A stretch of DNA of 64,000 nt, taken from contig JBBBDQ010000350.1 of assembly GCA_037127315.1 (NCBI GenBank), positions 4,496,001 to 4,560,000 of the forward strand, in the 5' to 3' direction. Source of the stretch: Ascarosepion bandense (lineage: Eukaryota; Mollusca; Cephalopoda; Sepiida; Sepiidae). The position numbers and the translations under genes are program-made. Shown in pieces: positions 29,195 to 39,429 of the stretch. The stretch's first letter is position 1; every line of letters starts with the position of its first letter. Under the pieces are notes generated by a model. It saw only the letters and a list, made by a program, of their open reading frames with translations. It did not search any database and was not told the DNA's origin.

Positions 29195-30465
29195 ACATAT
29201 ATCAGGCTCTTGATAAGAACGGCAGAGCTCGAGCCAGTTGCCCTGTATATCTCCAAAGAGTTTGACAGGGTTTGGCATACTGGCTTTCTTCTACAGGGCT
29301 ATAGTATAAACTGAAGCTTGTTCGATTTAATTGAATCGTTCCTGTCAAATCGCGTGATGAAAATCGTATTGAACGGGCATGCTTCCAGATCCTATCACAC
29401 GAACACGGGCGTCACTCAGGCCTCTATCTTAGGTTTTTACGCTTTTCCTGATCTTCATCATTGACCTTCCTGATGTAATTAGTTCACAAGTAGAGATTTA
29501 CGCTGACGACACCACCATTTATTCCCGTCTCAATAAGAAATCTGCCGAGGCTGACTGCTTTTGAAAAGGACCTCTGATTTGTGGTGGACTGGGACAAGAA
29601 ATGTCTCGTAAATTGCTGTCCTTCCGAAACGAAGCTGCTCTTCTTTAACCATCATAGACAAACTCCCCTATCTCAGGTCAGTATGAATTACGCTAGTCTC
29701 CCAGAAAGCAATAAACTGCGCCTCCTCAGCCTCACCCTCACCCTCTCAGCCGACCTCAAGTGGAACGACTATATCAAATCAATAGCTACAGCTACTGCTA
29801 GGAAGGTCGAGTCACTGTGAGAAGGAAGTTTTTCTCGTCAGAATCCATCTTGCATATATACAAATCTACCATTCATCCGTGTATTGAATATTTAGTCGCG
29901 CGCTCCTACTATTCATTTCGGGGTTCTCGACAAAATTCAAAGAAGGATCTGCAATGTAATCGATCTCAATTTCGATCCCAATTTGGCAACTCGACTTCAG
30001 TCTCTTTCTCCCCGATGGGATATGGCTTCCCTCTGTCTTTTCTATTAATATTTTCACGGTTTCTGCTCTGACGTGTTTATCTCTCTGGTGCCCTTTCTAC
30101 TTGAATTTTCTCAGGCTACTAAATTGACAACTAGGTTCTACACTTTTACAGTCAAAACACTCAAATGTAAACGTCATTTCTACTCAAACAGTTTCTCGAA
30201 GAGTTTAAGTACAACGTCAATTGGTAGCTTTTATTTCCTTGACCCCTTCTTTCTCTTATCCCTTCCCAGCCACTCCCTGTATCATCTTCTTCTTTCTCGC
30301 TCTTCTCTTAGGTAACGCCATGCGCACTAGTATTTCTATCTTTCTCTTATCCTTTCGCCAACACCCACTGTATCTTGTTCCTTTTTCTTCTCGCTCTCCT
30401 TTTATGTAAAACTCCTGCTTATCAGTGACAATAATGCCTTGCTTCGGGTAAAATGCTGAAAATTA
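29195..30465 (+). pseudogene. LINE-A reverse transcriptase pseudogene, longest copy
   Basis: In shifting frames: VALYISKEFDRVWH (palm box A with the catalytic Asp changed to Tyr), NGHASRSYHTNTGVTQASIL (fingers/palm), VEIYADDTTIYSRLNKK (box C, YADD intact), CLVNCCPSETKLLFF, LSADLKWNDYIKSIA, ICNVIDLN, SLCLFYxYFHGFCSD. This is the RT of a jockey/CR1-like LINE. It is 5'-truncated, with many stops. The 3' UTR ends AATGCCTTGCTTCGGGTAAA. Confidence 0.85.
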
Positions 30466-30714
30466 CGAGTGAATACAGAACGAAGAATGTTTTCACGCCC
30501 AAAACATTAATTTAAAACAGTGCTCGATATATAATATACTATATAGAGCTGTGAATATTTATTATAAATTATATTTTAGAACATGTACATAATCTCTCTA
30601 TATATACTCGCTAGAATGGCGCGATCGTTTCGGCACTGGGATAGCAGAAGAGGCACTGCTACCCCAGTGCCGAAACGATCGCGCCATTGTAGCGAGTATA
30701 TATAGAGAGCATGT
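30466..30714. mobile_element. hammerhead inverted repeat, family H-a
   Basis: The left flank GAGTGAAT.CAGAACGAA and CAGTGCTCGATATATAA match 718-800. Arms meet near 30,645. SINE-1 inserted into the right arm at 30,714, duplicating GAGAGCATGT. Both arms contain GATCGCGCCATT and ACTCGCTA. Confidence 0.75.
30640..30700 (+). ncRNA. hammerhead candidate with one core change
   Basis: CAGAAGA 30645-30651 (U4 to A). A perfect 7-bp stem II pairs GGCACTG 30652-30658 with CAGTGCC 30665-30671. GAA 30672-30674. Stem III pairs ACGA 30675-30678 with TTGT 30687-30690. Predicted triplet GTA at 30691. The minus arm has lost the 5' half. Confidence 0.55.
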
Positions 30715-31023
30715 CAGTCAGTTAAAGTGCCATACGTGATACACGCTTGGGCGATCATGTCTCGAAAGAGACACGACTGACTGGGCAGAAGGTTATCCCG
30801 CAGTAGGTTGCCATTGCTTTCTGCGGTAGACTGGTTGCCGACCAAGGCTATAGAACCCAATATGTCCTGCTATTTAACCCATAACTGGAAGGAAGAGACG
30901 GATTAATACCTTTCCCAGGGGTATTTGCGCGTAAGTGAATACAACGGATTCAACTGGAATTCGAACTCGGCTCCCCGATTTCTCGTTCCGAGCCGATATC
31001 CACTGTACCACAACGCACATCCT
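30715..31023 (-). mobile_element. SINE-1 full-length, 10-bp target duplication
   Basis: Complete minus-strand copy from terminal CAGTCAGTTAAAGTGCC to CACAACGCACATCC. It is flanked by perfect GAGAGCATGT (30705-30714 and 31024-31033), which defines the element ends exactly. Confidence 0.95.
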
Positions 31024-31059
31024 GAGAGCATGTACATGCTCTTTTATATATATATAAAT

Positions 31060-31680
31060 CATTTCACCCCAAATTTCAGTGTGCCCATTTCAGCTATTCT
31101 TAGATGTTGTAAATATTTGTAGAAAATATTTACTGTACTTGGGATTGAACCCCTTACTTCGTTGATTATACGTTGTAAATTGTAATCTACCCGTTCTTTA
31201 CTTGCATAATAACAATTATATCAAATGGTACCTTTTTTTTTATTTTTACAATTAATTTCAACACGACTCCGATTTTTGAACATGTTGGTTGCCAAGCCCT
31301 CTCCTTTCCCCTTGTTCTCTCAGGGTCTCAATTTTTCATATTCTCCAACGGTTCTAACACTCTATTCCTAATTAATTTTGGTACACGCGACTTTATTTTA
31401 TTTTAACATTTTCATATATGAGGCAAGAATATTATAGGTATTATTTATTACCCACAACCCACACTTGTGTTTATATTAAAAAAATCTCTTGTATCTATAT
31501 TAAAAAAAATATTTACATTAAAAGAAGAAACCTGGCTCTTATGATCTCATAAGCAATCATTCATAGAACCACATTCCCAATAACCCTCACAGAAAAGAAA
31601 TTGGTGAACGACGAATCGGAGAGTTGTGTGGGGCTTGCAGACATACCACGATGACCCTCCTTTTTATCCAGTTTCTTAAG
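31060..31680. other. unannotated stretch with a LINE tail scrap
   Basis: AAATCATTTCACCCCAAATT at about 31057-31076 is the last ~18 bp of a LINE-A tail on the minus strand. The remainder is unassigned AT-rich DNA. Confidence 0.4.
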
Positions 31681-31682
31681 AG

Positions 31683-31885
31683 TCAGTCAGTTCAGCGCCA
31701 TACGTGATACACGCTTGGAAGATCATGTCTCTTTCAATTCATAACTTACTAGACAGAAATTTATCTCGCAGTAGGTTACCATTGCTTTCTGCGGTAGGCT
31801 GGTTGCCAAGCAAGGCTATACAACCTAGTCTGTTCTGCTATTCAACCAATTAAGGGAGATGAGATAGATTCATACATTCTAAGGC
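31683..31885 (-). mobile_element. SINE-1, diverged
   Basis: Minus copy. The terminal hairpin has lost its second arm (TCATGTCTCTTTCAATTCAT). The body (TAGGTTACCATTGCTTTCTG, GGTTGCCAAGCAAGGCTAT) remains; the head is missing. Confidence 0.8.
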
Positions 31886-32074
31886 TATTTGTTACTCGTC
31901 AGAATGCTTTCCACGGAAATAGGGATAGAATAGCGAGAGACTTGCGACGTTTTGACTGTGGTTAATTATTGTAGGGTGGAAAATAAGTAATCACCTACCA
32001 CGTAGACGCTTTCGAACTTTTATAATAAAAGTAGCCCCAGCCCAGCCCAGCCGTACTCTATTTTCCGTCAGATT

Positions 32075-32383
32075 CAGCCAATTAAATGCTCTACGTGATA
32101 CACGCTTTGGGCGATCATGTCTCGAAAGAAACATGACTGACTGGGCAGAAGATTATCTCGCAGTAGGTTACAATTGCTTTCTATGGTAGACTGGTTGCCA
32201 GCCAAGGCTATAGAACCCAGTCTGTTCTATTATTTAACCCATAACTGGAGGGAAGAGACGGATTAATACCTTTTCCAAGGGTATTTGTGCGTAAGTGAAT
32301 GCAAGCAATTCAACTGAAATTCGAACTCGGCACTCCGATTTGCCGTTCTGAGTCGATATCCACTACACCGCAACGCACATCTA
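32075..32383 (-). mobile_element. SINE-1 full-length, 11-bp target duplication
   Basis: Complete minus copy flanked by perfect TCCGTCAGATT (32064-32074 and 32384-32394). The length (309 bp) equals that of the copy at 30,715, fixing the element length. Confidence 0.95.
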
Positions 32384-32394
32384 TCCGTCAGATT

Positions 32395-33456
32395 AGACTC
32401 TTGTAAAGATAGAATATTGTTTAGGGAATCTGGCACTTTTTGACACCGATCAGTTTTCAAGCATCTTTATGTCTATCAACGGGAATCAGAGCTTATACAC
32501 TGTATCTTCTTATGATCATACAGATGGAAAATACCATTCTATGAGATATTATTTCCCAACTCGTGCACCTTTTTACGCAGTGCAGTAGGAGTTGTAGACA
32601 GGATAATTGAACAAGTGAGACGCTGTGCCATCATGTCCCATAAATTTTTAATTGCGACAAGTTTGGCAATTTTGCCGAACAGGGGAGTTGTCATTCACTT
32701 TGCAGAACCTGTTAAGTAACATTGAGATAATGCGAGAGAGCATTATCTGTATTGAACAGTAGATCACTTTGTTGCAAAAAAGGCAGCAAAACTGGTAGAA
32801 CGATATTCCAAACACGAAACACTGTTCAACGTTCTCTCTATAAACACCAAAGGCAAGTGAAACTTGTAAGCTATGGGCTTGTACGTCGTTGGCGAATGCA
32901 TACTGGAGATATTCCTCAGATCGACATATACAAATGACAATCATTTATATGAGGTTAGAACCTTCTTTCCCTATTTAACACTGCGTTTGGTTCCTTAACT
33001 GATTCTCTGGTGACATCATTGGGACGTACAAAATAGTGTTGTAGTCTAAATGGATGTTTTGCTAGAGGGATGTTACTTAGTTTTGTTGCAAGTAAATGAT
33101 TGTCCACCGTCCACGTTAACATTCTGAGGACCATGTTTACTCTGACTTCTGCTGCGGACACTGTGTGGTCTGCTGCTGTTGATCTAACACAAAACTTCAG
33201 TATTTGCGGTTTTCCGTATGATGCGGCCTGGCCGTCCAGAACTTGATCTACAAGTAGAGGAATGTTCATTTGATCACTATTACCAACATGTATCGCAATT
33301 CTGAAAATGATCTAGCCAGATTCTTATCAAATGACTCTAACTGAACAGAAATAACTTGTGTGAGTCTCCATGGAATGCCACTTGACTTGCAATGGAGTCT
33401 TGAACTTTGTTATATCATGTGTCGCCATCTGAAGCTTGGACACATATGATATACGG
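32395..33456. other. unannotated, higher-GC stretch
   Basis: About 1 kb without a repeat match. A minus-strand open frame (33269-32955, 104 aa; e.g. HTVSAAEVRVNMVLRMLTW) has more balanced composition than most, but no recognised family and no splice or regulatory context. Confidence 0.35.
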
Positions 33457-33733
33457 GCTTACAGCCATATCACGTTGAATACACCGGTTCTCGCTCGATC
33501 ACCGAAGTTAAGCAACGTTGAGTCTGGTCAGTACTTAGATGGGTGACCGATGGCTGTAAGCGTTTAGTGACGGATGTGCGTTGTGGTGCAGTAGATATCG
33601 GCTCGGAAAGAGAAATCGGTGAGCCAAGTTTGAATTTCAGTTGAATACCCTGCATTCACTTAAGCATTGGGACCCTTGAGAAAGGCATTAATCCGTTCCT
33701 TCCCTCCAGTTATGGGTTAAATAACAAGGGTAG
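33457..33733 (+). mobile_element. 5S rRNA head fused to SINE-1
   Basis: 33457-33562 is 5S-like (CTTACAGCCATATCACGTTG, CACCGAAGTTAAGCAACG, CTGGTCAGTACTTAGATGGG, TGACCG). About 18 bp of the 3' helix region are deleted before TGGCTGTAAGC. Nine bases later (33572) a SINE-1 begins at GGATGTGCGTTGTGGTGCAG and is truncated after GGTTAAATAACAA. The 5S-then-tRNA order is the same as at 28.8-29.0 kb. Confidence 0.75.
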
Positions 33734-33935
33734 GACTTGGGGACTCTGCCCTTAAAAACAAATCCCAATGAATCTTGATACTCGAAAAGAATGTTGTTTA
33801 CAATGTCACACAAAACATCAAATCACGTTTACGCAAAAGAAAAGAAAATAGATTTTTTAATGGAATTTTTAAACAACAATATTTTATATAATTATTTTTT
33901 TTATATAACCGAGTCCTACTACTAAAATGTTCTGA

Positions 33936-33967
33936 GTTGCACGGGCAACGCCGGGCTATGATGCTAG
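33936..33967 (+). mobile_element. orphan Helitron-like 3' terminus
   Basis: GTTGCACGGGCAACGCCGGG and ...GATGCTAG match the 3' hairpin plus CTAG of the Helitron-like family, but the upstream sequence is unrelated. It is either another subfamily or a terminal fragment. Confidence 0.55.
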
Positions 33968-34206
33968 TATTAATAATTTATAAAAAAATTATAGTAATGG
34001 ATTCTATTAAATCCTAGTTGTTGTTACAAAAATGTTTTAATTCAGAAAGTAGTTGTTAAATGGAGAAATTAGGAATAGAACGTTTTGAAAGATTGTAGAA
34101 AGTTCCAGTAGAGTCGAGAGAGTTCGAAAGGTTCTAGAAGTATGCAAATTAGGTGTTAGCCCCTAGAAAGATAGGTTTTGGGGATGGAGCAGTTAGTTGA
34201 TAGCAG

Positions 34207-34487
34207 GATGGGTTGACCTCTACAGCTCTGGTTAAGATTCAGGATGTATATCCAGCCGAAAGAATCTTTAAGTCGACAAAAAACTAAAACTTGAAACAGT
34301 TGATAAAAGAATGTGCTGACCTTATCAGCACCGGTTTCGATTCAAAGAATTATATCTAGCCGAAAGAATCTCTCTAAGTCGACGACAAACTAAAACTTGA
34401 AAGAGTTGTTAAAGGGATTTGCTGTCATCAACTCCGGTTAAAATTCAGGGATTTATATCCAATCGAAAGAATCTCACAGAAAATATC
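34207..34487. repeat. ~104-bp tandem repeat, 2.7 units
   Basis: Units are anchored by CCAGCCGAAAGAATC at 34252, 34356 and (CCAATCGAAAGAATC) 34459, with AAACTAAAACTTGAAA in between. ~80% identity. Unknown class. Confidence 0.75.
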
Positions 34488-34632
34488 CGAACAAACTGAG
34501 AGAGAACCTCATGGAACTATCTGGGTAAATACATATTTTTGCCTCTTTCATTGACCAAGCCAATAATTAGTCTTTATATACACATTTAAGAATTTCCAAA
34601 AAGTATAGCACTTAATTTCCACGCCAAGGGTT

Positions 34633-34795
34633 TTTTTTGTTTTTAATCAGATCAGAGCAAGGCGGAAACGCCTCTGATGCGCAGGAGGCTACGTAAGTGT
34701 GAAAAGATTGGAAAAGAGAAAACCGGAAACCAAATCCCAAACAGGTAACAAGGGGATAAGCCTCTTCACCTGTTCAATAGACGTGGGTGGTTTTT
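34633..34795 (-). mobile_element. LINE-B 3' tail
   Basis: Plus-strand TTTTTAATCAGATCAGAGCA, GGAGGCTACGTAAGTGTG and GAGAAAACCGGAAACCA match 6,809. It is truncated at ACGTGGGTGG. Confidence 0.75.
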
Positions 34796-34799
34796 CCCT

Positions 34800-35179
34800 C
34801 CTCTCCTCGTAACACTTCATAGGTTTTCTATTTGAATGCCAAACTGTATATTTGTAAATATTTTTATCAAATGTTTTGTGAATTAAATATTTGTCTGTAT
34901 TTTAACTTTGAGTTTTGGTCCATCATTTTTCTTTTTTCTTTTGTTACAATTAACACGTAACAGATCAAACAAGGCAGCGGGGAATACCTTCTGAAAAGGG
35001 ATCATCTTTTGTATCACGAATGATGCAATCAATGACTCATTATAGTTAACAAATGACGCAAATGGCGAGAAGTATGAAATTCATATTTGTTGCGCGTCCT
35101 CTATACAGACCGGATTTTTTGTTCATCTCAAATTGCAAAACGTGAAGCAATGTAAATATTTTTTGATCTGTCGCGAAAG
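34800..35179. other. unannotated stretch
   Basis: No recognised feature. It could be the decayed 5' part of the PLE that follows. Confidence 0.35.
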
Positions 35180-35870
35180 AGGAAGTTGATGTATGCTATT
35201 GGCTGAAACCTAATCCTGACACTGAATATTTTGTGTCGTTTGATATATCAAGTCTGTTCACAAATGTCCCAATTGATGAAACAAAGTTACCATCTTTTCC
35301 TGAGAGTGTCTTTGTCGAGGTGATGGGGATGGCGGTTAAGTCTGTCTCCTTCAGCTTCGATAATTTAATGTATTGACAAATAGATGGAGTAACTATGGGT
35401 AGTCCATTGGCTCCCCTAATGGCTAACAATTTGTTTGCTTTCATAAAAAACAGCTTTATGATGGGATTAACCCGAGAACACAAACCATGAATATGTAGTA
35501 CCCAGCAAAAATGACGCCATTTTAATTACAATTTAATTAAATTTTCTGTACCTGATTTTCTTACAAAATGTTTTTCAGTTCCTATTAATGTCAACTCAAT
35601 GTACAAATTTTGAAGTGCCTGCATGTAAAATATTACAAATAAAGATTTATATTTAAGATTTTTTAAATATTTTCAAAATCGCGTATGATATCCCTATGGT
35701 TAGTAGTGGTGTAACTTTAATTGAGGGTTAGTGTTCCAGGGTTAATAAGCCCTATTGTTACTTCCGCTACGTTGACGACATGTTTGTCTTTTTCTTAATA
35801 AAAGTAAGACAGAAGAGTTCTTTTCATATTTCAAAAAGGAAACGGTTATATTTTAAATAATGTGTCCAAT
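35180..35870 (+). pseudogene. PLE reverse transcriptase fragment split by a MITE
   Basis: LKPNPDTEYFVSFDISSLFT and NVPIDETK are palm box A (catalytic Asp in FDIS). QIDGVTMGSPLAPLMANN follows after an in-frame TGA in place of Arg. After the insertion 35471-35741, CYFRYVDDMFVFF (YVDD box) continues one base out of frame. The lineage (FVSFDISSLFTNVP, QIDGV) differs from the 16-18 kb copy (SLDVENLFTNVP, QRDGV). Confidence 0.85.
35471..35741. mobile_element. piggyBac-like MITE, 271 bp
   Basis: Flanked by TTAA on both sides (35467-35470 and 35742-35745). The ends CCCGAGAACAC and GTGTTCCAGGG are inverted with two mismatches. TTAA target duplication and CCC-start termini are piggyBac hallmarks. No transposase inside. 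It interrupts a known coding sequence, which fixes the boundaries. Confidence 0.8.
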
Positions 35871-35884
35871 ACATGTTTAGATCA

Positions 35885-36193
35885 GTCAGTCAGCTAAATG
35901 CCACACGTGATACACGTTTGGGCGATCATGTCTCGAAAGAGACATGACTGACTGGGCAGAAAATTATCCCGCAGTAGGTTGCCATTGCTTTCTGCGGTAG
36001 ACTGGTTGCCGACCAAGGCTATAGAACCCAATCTGTCCTGTTATTTAACCCATAACTGGAAGGAATAGATGGATTAATACCTTTCCCAAAGGTATTTGCG
36101 TCTATGGAATGCAATGAATTCAGCTGGAATTCGAACTCGGCTCTCCGATTTCTCGTTCGGAGCCGATATCCAATGCACCACAACGCACATCTA
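35885..36193 (-). mobile_element. SINE-1 full-length copy
   Basis: Minus copy with intact hairpin (ATCATGTCTCGAAAGAGACA form), B box and A box. The target duplication is no longer visible. Confidence 0.92.
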
Positions 36194-36620
36194 TTACAAA
36201 CACATCCGATTCCGCTTGTTCCACCACTGACGTTTCCTCTGGCAGCGTAAAGGTCAGTTGTATTTTTAACGCTTTATTTATACGCTTAGGTAATCAAGGA
36301 GCAAATTAACGGTAGGAAAGAGATAAAGCAAGAGGAGAGAAAATATGAGAGGGGAGGAAAAGGAGATTAAAAACTTTTTGGTACTATAATTGTTATATCT
36401 CATATAAGATTATGTTATATCCAGATATAACCTTATTATGTTATAGGCAGAGCTAGGCAACTTGTTAAATGAGAGGTTTGAAATAATGACAGCTTGTAAA
36501 CATGCAAATAAATATCTGCTAGAACAGTTTGAACCCGAATCAGAATACTAAAACTATTATTTTATTCTTTATTTTATTTTTTCTTTTTCCTTGCCACTTC
36601 TCTCATATTTTCTGTACTCT
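36194..36620. other. unannotated stretch
   Basis: Includes a purine-rich part (36310-36370) and a GATATAACC/TTATATC-rich part. No gene. Confidence 0.4.
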
Positions 36621-36629
36621 TGCTTTTCC

Positions 36630-37296
36630 CCTTCCCTATCATTAAATTTGCCATTAAATTCCCTATCATTAAATTTGCCATTAAATTCCCTATCATTAAA
36701 TTTGCCATTAAATTCCCTATCATTAAATTTGCCATTAAATTCCCTATCATTAAATTTGCCATTAAATCCCCTATCATTAAATTTGCCATTAAATCCCCTA
36801 TCATTAAATTTGCCATTAAATCCCCTATCATTAAATTTGCCATTAAATCCCCTATCATTAAATTTGCCATTAAATCCCCTATCATTAAATTTGCCATTAA
36901 ATCCCCTATCATTAAATTTGCCATTAAATTCCATTATTGCCATTAAATTCCCTATCATTAAATTTGCCATTAAATTCCATTATTGCCATTAAATTCCCTA
37001 TCATTAAATTTGCCATTAAATTCCATTATTGCCATTAAATTCCCTATCATTAAATTTGCCATTAAATTCCATTATTGCCATTAAATTCCCTATCATTAAA
37101 TTTGCCATTAAATTCCATTATTGCCATTAAATTCCCTATCATTAAATTTGCCATTAAATTCCATTATTGCCATTAAATTCCCTATCATTAAATTTGCCAT
37201 TAAATTCCATTATTGCCATTAAATTCCCTATCATTAAATTTGCCATTAAATTCCATTATTGCCATTAAATTCCCTATCATTAAATTTGCCATTGAT
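36630..37296. repeat. 27-bp minisatellite grading into a 46-bp higher-order array
   Basis: 36630-36925 holds about eleven 27-bp units (TCCCTATCATTAAATTTGCC + ATTAAAT). From about 36926 the unit is 46 bp: the 27-mer plus a 19-bp spacer CCATTATTGCCATTAAATT, about eight copies. Open frames in both strands are artefacts of the 27-bp (9-codon) period. A TTCC/ATCC variant block at 36770-36905 shows local homogenisation. Confidence 0.97.
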
Positions 37297-37734
37297 AACA
37301 TAAGTGTATAAATAACTGTAAAAAATACAATTGACTTTTTTAATGTCTAAAGAAAACCTTTATTGATTTAAACGGCAATAGTGGGAAAGGTTATTATTCT
37401 TTAAAGTGCTCAACATCAATGTAGAACGTATGTAAGTGTGGACAATGTGGTCAGCACCCAGTGGTAGTGGTAAAGCAGTTGGCATTTGCCTCTGCTGACT
37501 ATGACACTGTCAGCTCTCTGCCTTCGGGTAGAGAGCGCTCTCTGCTTCCGAGCAGAGAGCACTAACCCAGTCGTGGTTCCACCGAAGGGTAGAATCATGA
37601 CTCGGAAATAATAGACAGACATTTTTTGGCCCGGCTATATGGCCGGGAAGACCCACTATAAAATGACCTTGTGTTACATCTAGCCTTGCGTGGGAAGGTT
37701 GGTAAATACATATAAAAGAGATTATAGTATACAA
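37297..37734. other. GC-richer patch with hairpins
   Basis: Contains GCTCTCTGC...GCAGAGAGC (37535-37560) and CCCGGC...GGCCGGG (37630-37650) inverted repeats and an A-box-like TAGTGGTAAAGCAG. It may be a SINE seen only once here. Confidence 0.35.
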
Positions 37735-38370
37735 CCATCAGCCCATGCATTGAATACTGTTGCCATTCGTCAGGCACCCCTGCTATTCATCTCGGGGTTC
37801 TCGACAGGATCCATAGAAGAATCTGCAATGTAATCAATCCTGACCTGGCAGCTCGACTCCAGCCACTTTCTCATCGACGGAATGTGGCTTCCCACTGTCT
37901 CTTCTACAAATATTTTCATTGCTTCTGCTCCGACGGGCTTAGATCCCTGGTTACACCGCTACATGAATTTACCCGAGCAACCAGACTGGTAGCAAGGTGT
38001 CACACTTTTACACTCAAAACGCCACTTTTACTCTACAGCTTCTTTTATCGCATTTCCCGCCTGTGGAACTTCCTTCCATATACTTGCTTTCGTGATAGCT
38101 ACAATCTTCAAGAGTTTAAATGCAAAGTCAGTTGCTATCTCTTGTCCCTTATACTCTCATCCTTCTCTTATACTTTCCACAATACCTCCTGTATCTTGTT
38201 CTTCTCCCTCTTCGCTCTACTCTCACGCAACTCTCTTCACACCAGTATTCCCATCCTTCTCTTAACCATTCTCTGACCCCCCCCCTGTAATCGGTTTCTC
38301 TTTTTCTTCTCTTATATAACTTCTCACTCTCCTCTTATGCACCCCACTGCTTGGGGTGAGACGGTTATGA
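37735..38370 (+). mobile_element. LINE-A 3' part
   Basis: Encodes PAIHLGVLDRIHRRICNVIN, then the open frame 37884-38276 with SHCLFYKYFHCFCSDGLRSL, TRATRLVARCHTFTLK, ISRLWNFLPYTCFRDSYNLQ. The 3' UTR is pyrimidine-rich and ends GCTTGGGGTGAGACGGTTAT without poly-A. Confidence 0.85.
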
Positions 38371-38389
38371 TATTTATATAGATATAAGT

Positions 38390-38705
38390 AAAAAGATTAT
38401 AGAAACATTTATCGACTATTTACATTATTCGGACTACTGTTCTCATCTTTGTTGTCACGTTTACGACGTTTCGGCCGTTGTACGCTCTGGCCTTCATCCG
38501 GTGCTATCAATTTACGAGCAGTTGGGTATATCATTTTCATTTTGTGTGCAAAGCCACTTCTGGTAGCCATGAGTTATCTCTCTTTAACTTAACTCTCTAA
38601 GTTATTTGTTCATCACTGCTGTAGCCTGGTATTGAACTCACAGCTCTTTGAATCCGTATCATGTAAATAGTGTAAATACTACCTCATCTCAGAAGTATAA
38701 ACAAA
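38390..38705 (-). mobile_element. SINE-F: tRNA-like B box and 3' hammerhead-like end
   Basis: Minus-strand order: CTTCTGAGATGAGGTAGTAT, GAGCTGTGAGTTCAATACC (B box), TGGCTACCAGAAGTGGC, then CGGATGA, GGCC...GGCC stem, GAAACGTCGTAAACGTGAC and AACAAAGATGAGAACAG. Copies: 52,290 (inverted pair), 61,455, and partial at 27.65, 29.12 and 43.52 kb. Confidence 0.65.
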
Positions 38706-38848
38706 CAAATGTATGGATATGAAAACAAAATTATTTCTCATACTAGTTTTTCTATTGTATTTTGTTATGTCCTCACTATTATCTTGTCTTACACTTTCAC
38801 AAATGAGTCTTTAAATGTATGTTTTCACTTATTATGTTTATTTATGTA

Positions 38849-39288
38849 CTAACAGTATAGCCTGGCATTGCTCGGGTGTAATGAAAGCTTTAAAACTAAT
38901 CCATGATCTTGGAGCTCAGACTCTTTGGACGTTGGCACGAAAGACTAAAAAGCAATAGTTGTTTTCAGTTAAAGCGAAACCGTAGACTGAAAGAAAAATG
39001 AATGGATGCAAGTCAAATTTTGATTTCCTGGTATCGATATCAAATTTTCTGCACGACTGTAAGAACTGCAACCTTGAAACTTCTGAATATAGTTTCTAAT
39101 ATCTTTGTCTATGAGTGTATCAAATTTGATTAAAATAGGACCACTCCTTCTATAACCCGATTTTTTCGATTATCGATATTTATTGGGGGTACCTCGACAC
39201 AAAACCTAGCTAAGAACACTCGCAGACGTTTATAGTACAACTGTGTAAATTTTCAAGAAAATCGGTTCTGTCGTTTCGGAGTCTATAG

Positions 39289-39335
<47 letters not shown>

Positions 39336-39356
39336 CCATTTATAAATAAGTTTAGA
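38849..39356 (-). mobile_element. Helitron-like element, short form
   Basis: Minus strand: 5' region CTTATTTATAAATGGAAC (then CA repeat) and ACTCCGAAACGACAGAACCG. The centre CGATTATCGAAAAAATCGGG is followed by GGTATCGATACC-like sequence and the 3' hairpin CCCGAGCAATGCCAGG. The terminal CTAG decayed to TTAG. No Rep/helicase gene, so it is non-autonomous. Confidence 0.75.
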
Positions 39357-39429
39357 TAATAATCATGGTAGGATCAGTTTATAATTTAATAATCGAAAAC
39401 TGAACTTTATATCCTAATTCAGTATTAAA

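Noticed and set aside
32955..33269. 104-aa minus frame with fairly normal composition
   Set aside because: No recognised family, no neighbouring exon signals, and too short to call a gene from one sequence.
36569..36992. Four open frames of 108-133 aa with 9-residue repeats on both strands
   Set aside because: They are artefacts of the 27-bp minisatellite; equally open frames on both strands argue against coding.
36630..37296. CRISPR-like regular repeat
   Set aside because: Spacers are identical rather than unique, and the genome is eukaryotic; it is a minisatellite.
37884..38276. 130-aa possible host gene
   Set aside because: It aligns with the LINE-A RT C-terminus and runs into the LINE 3' UTR.
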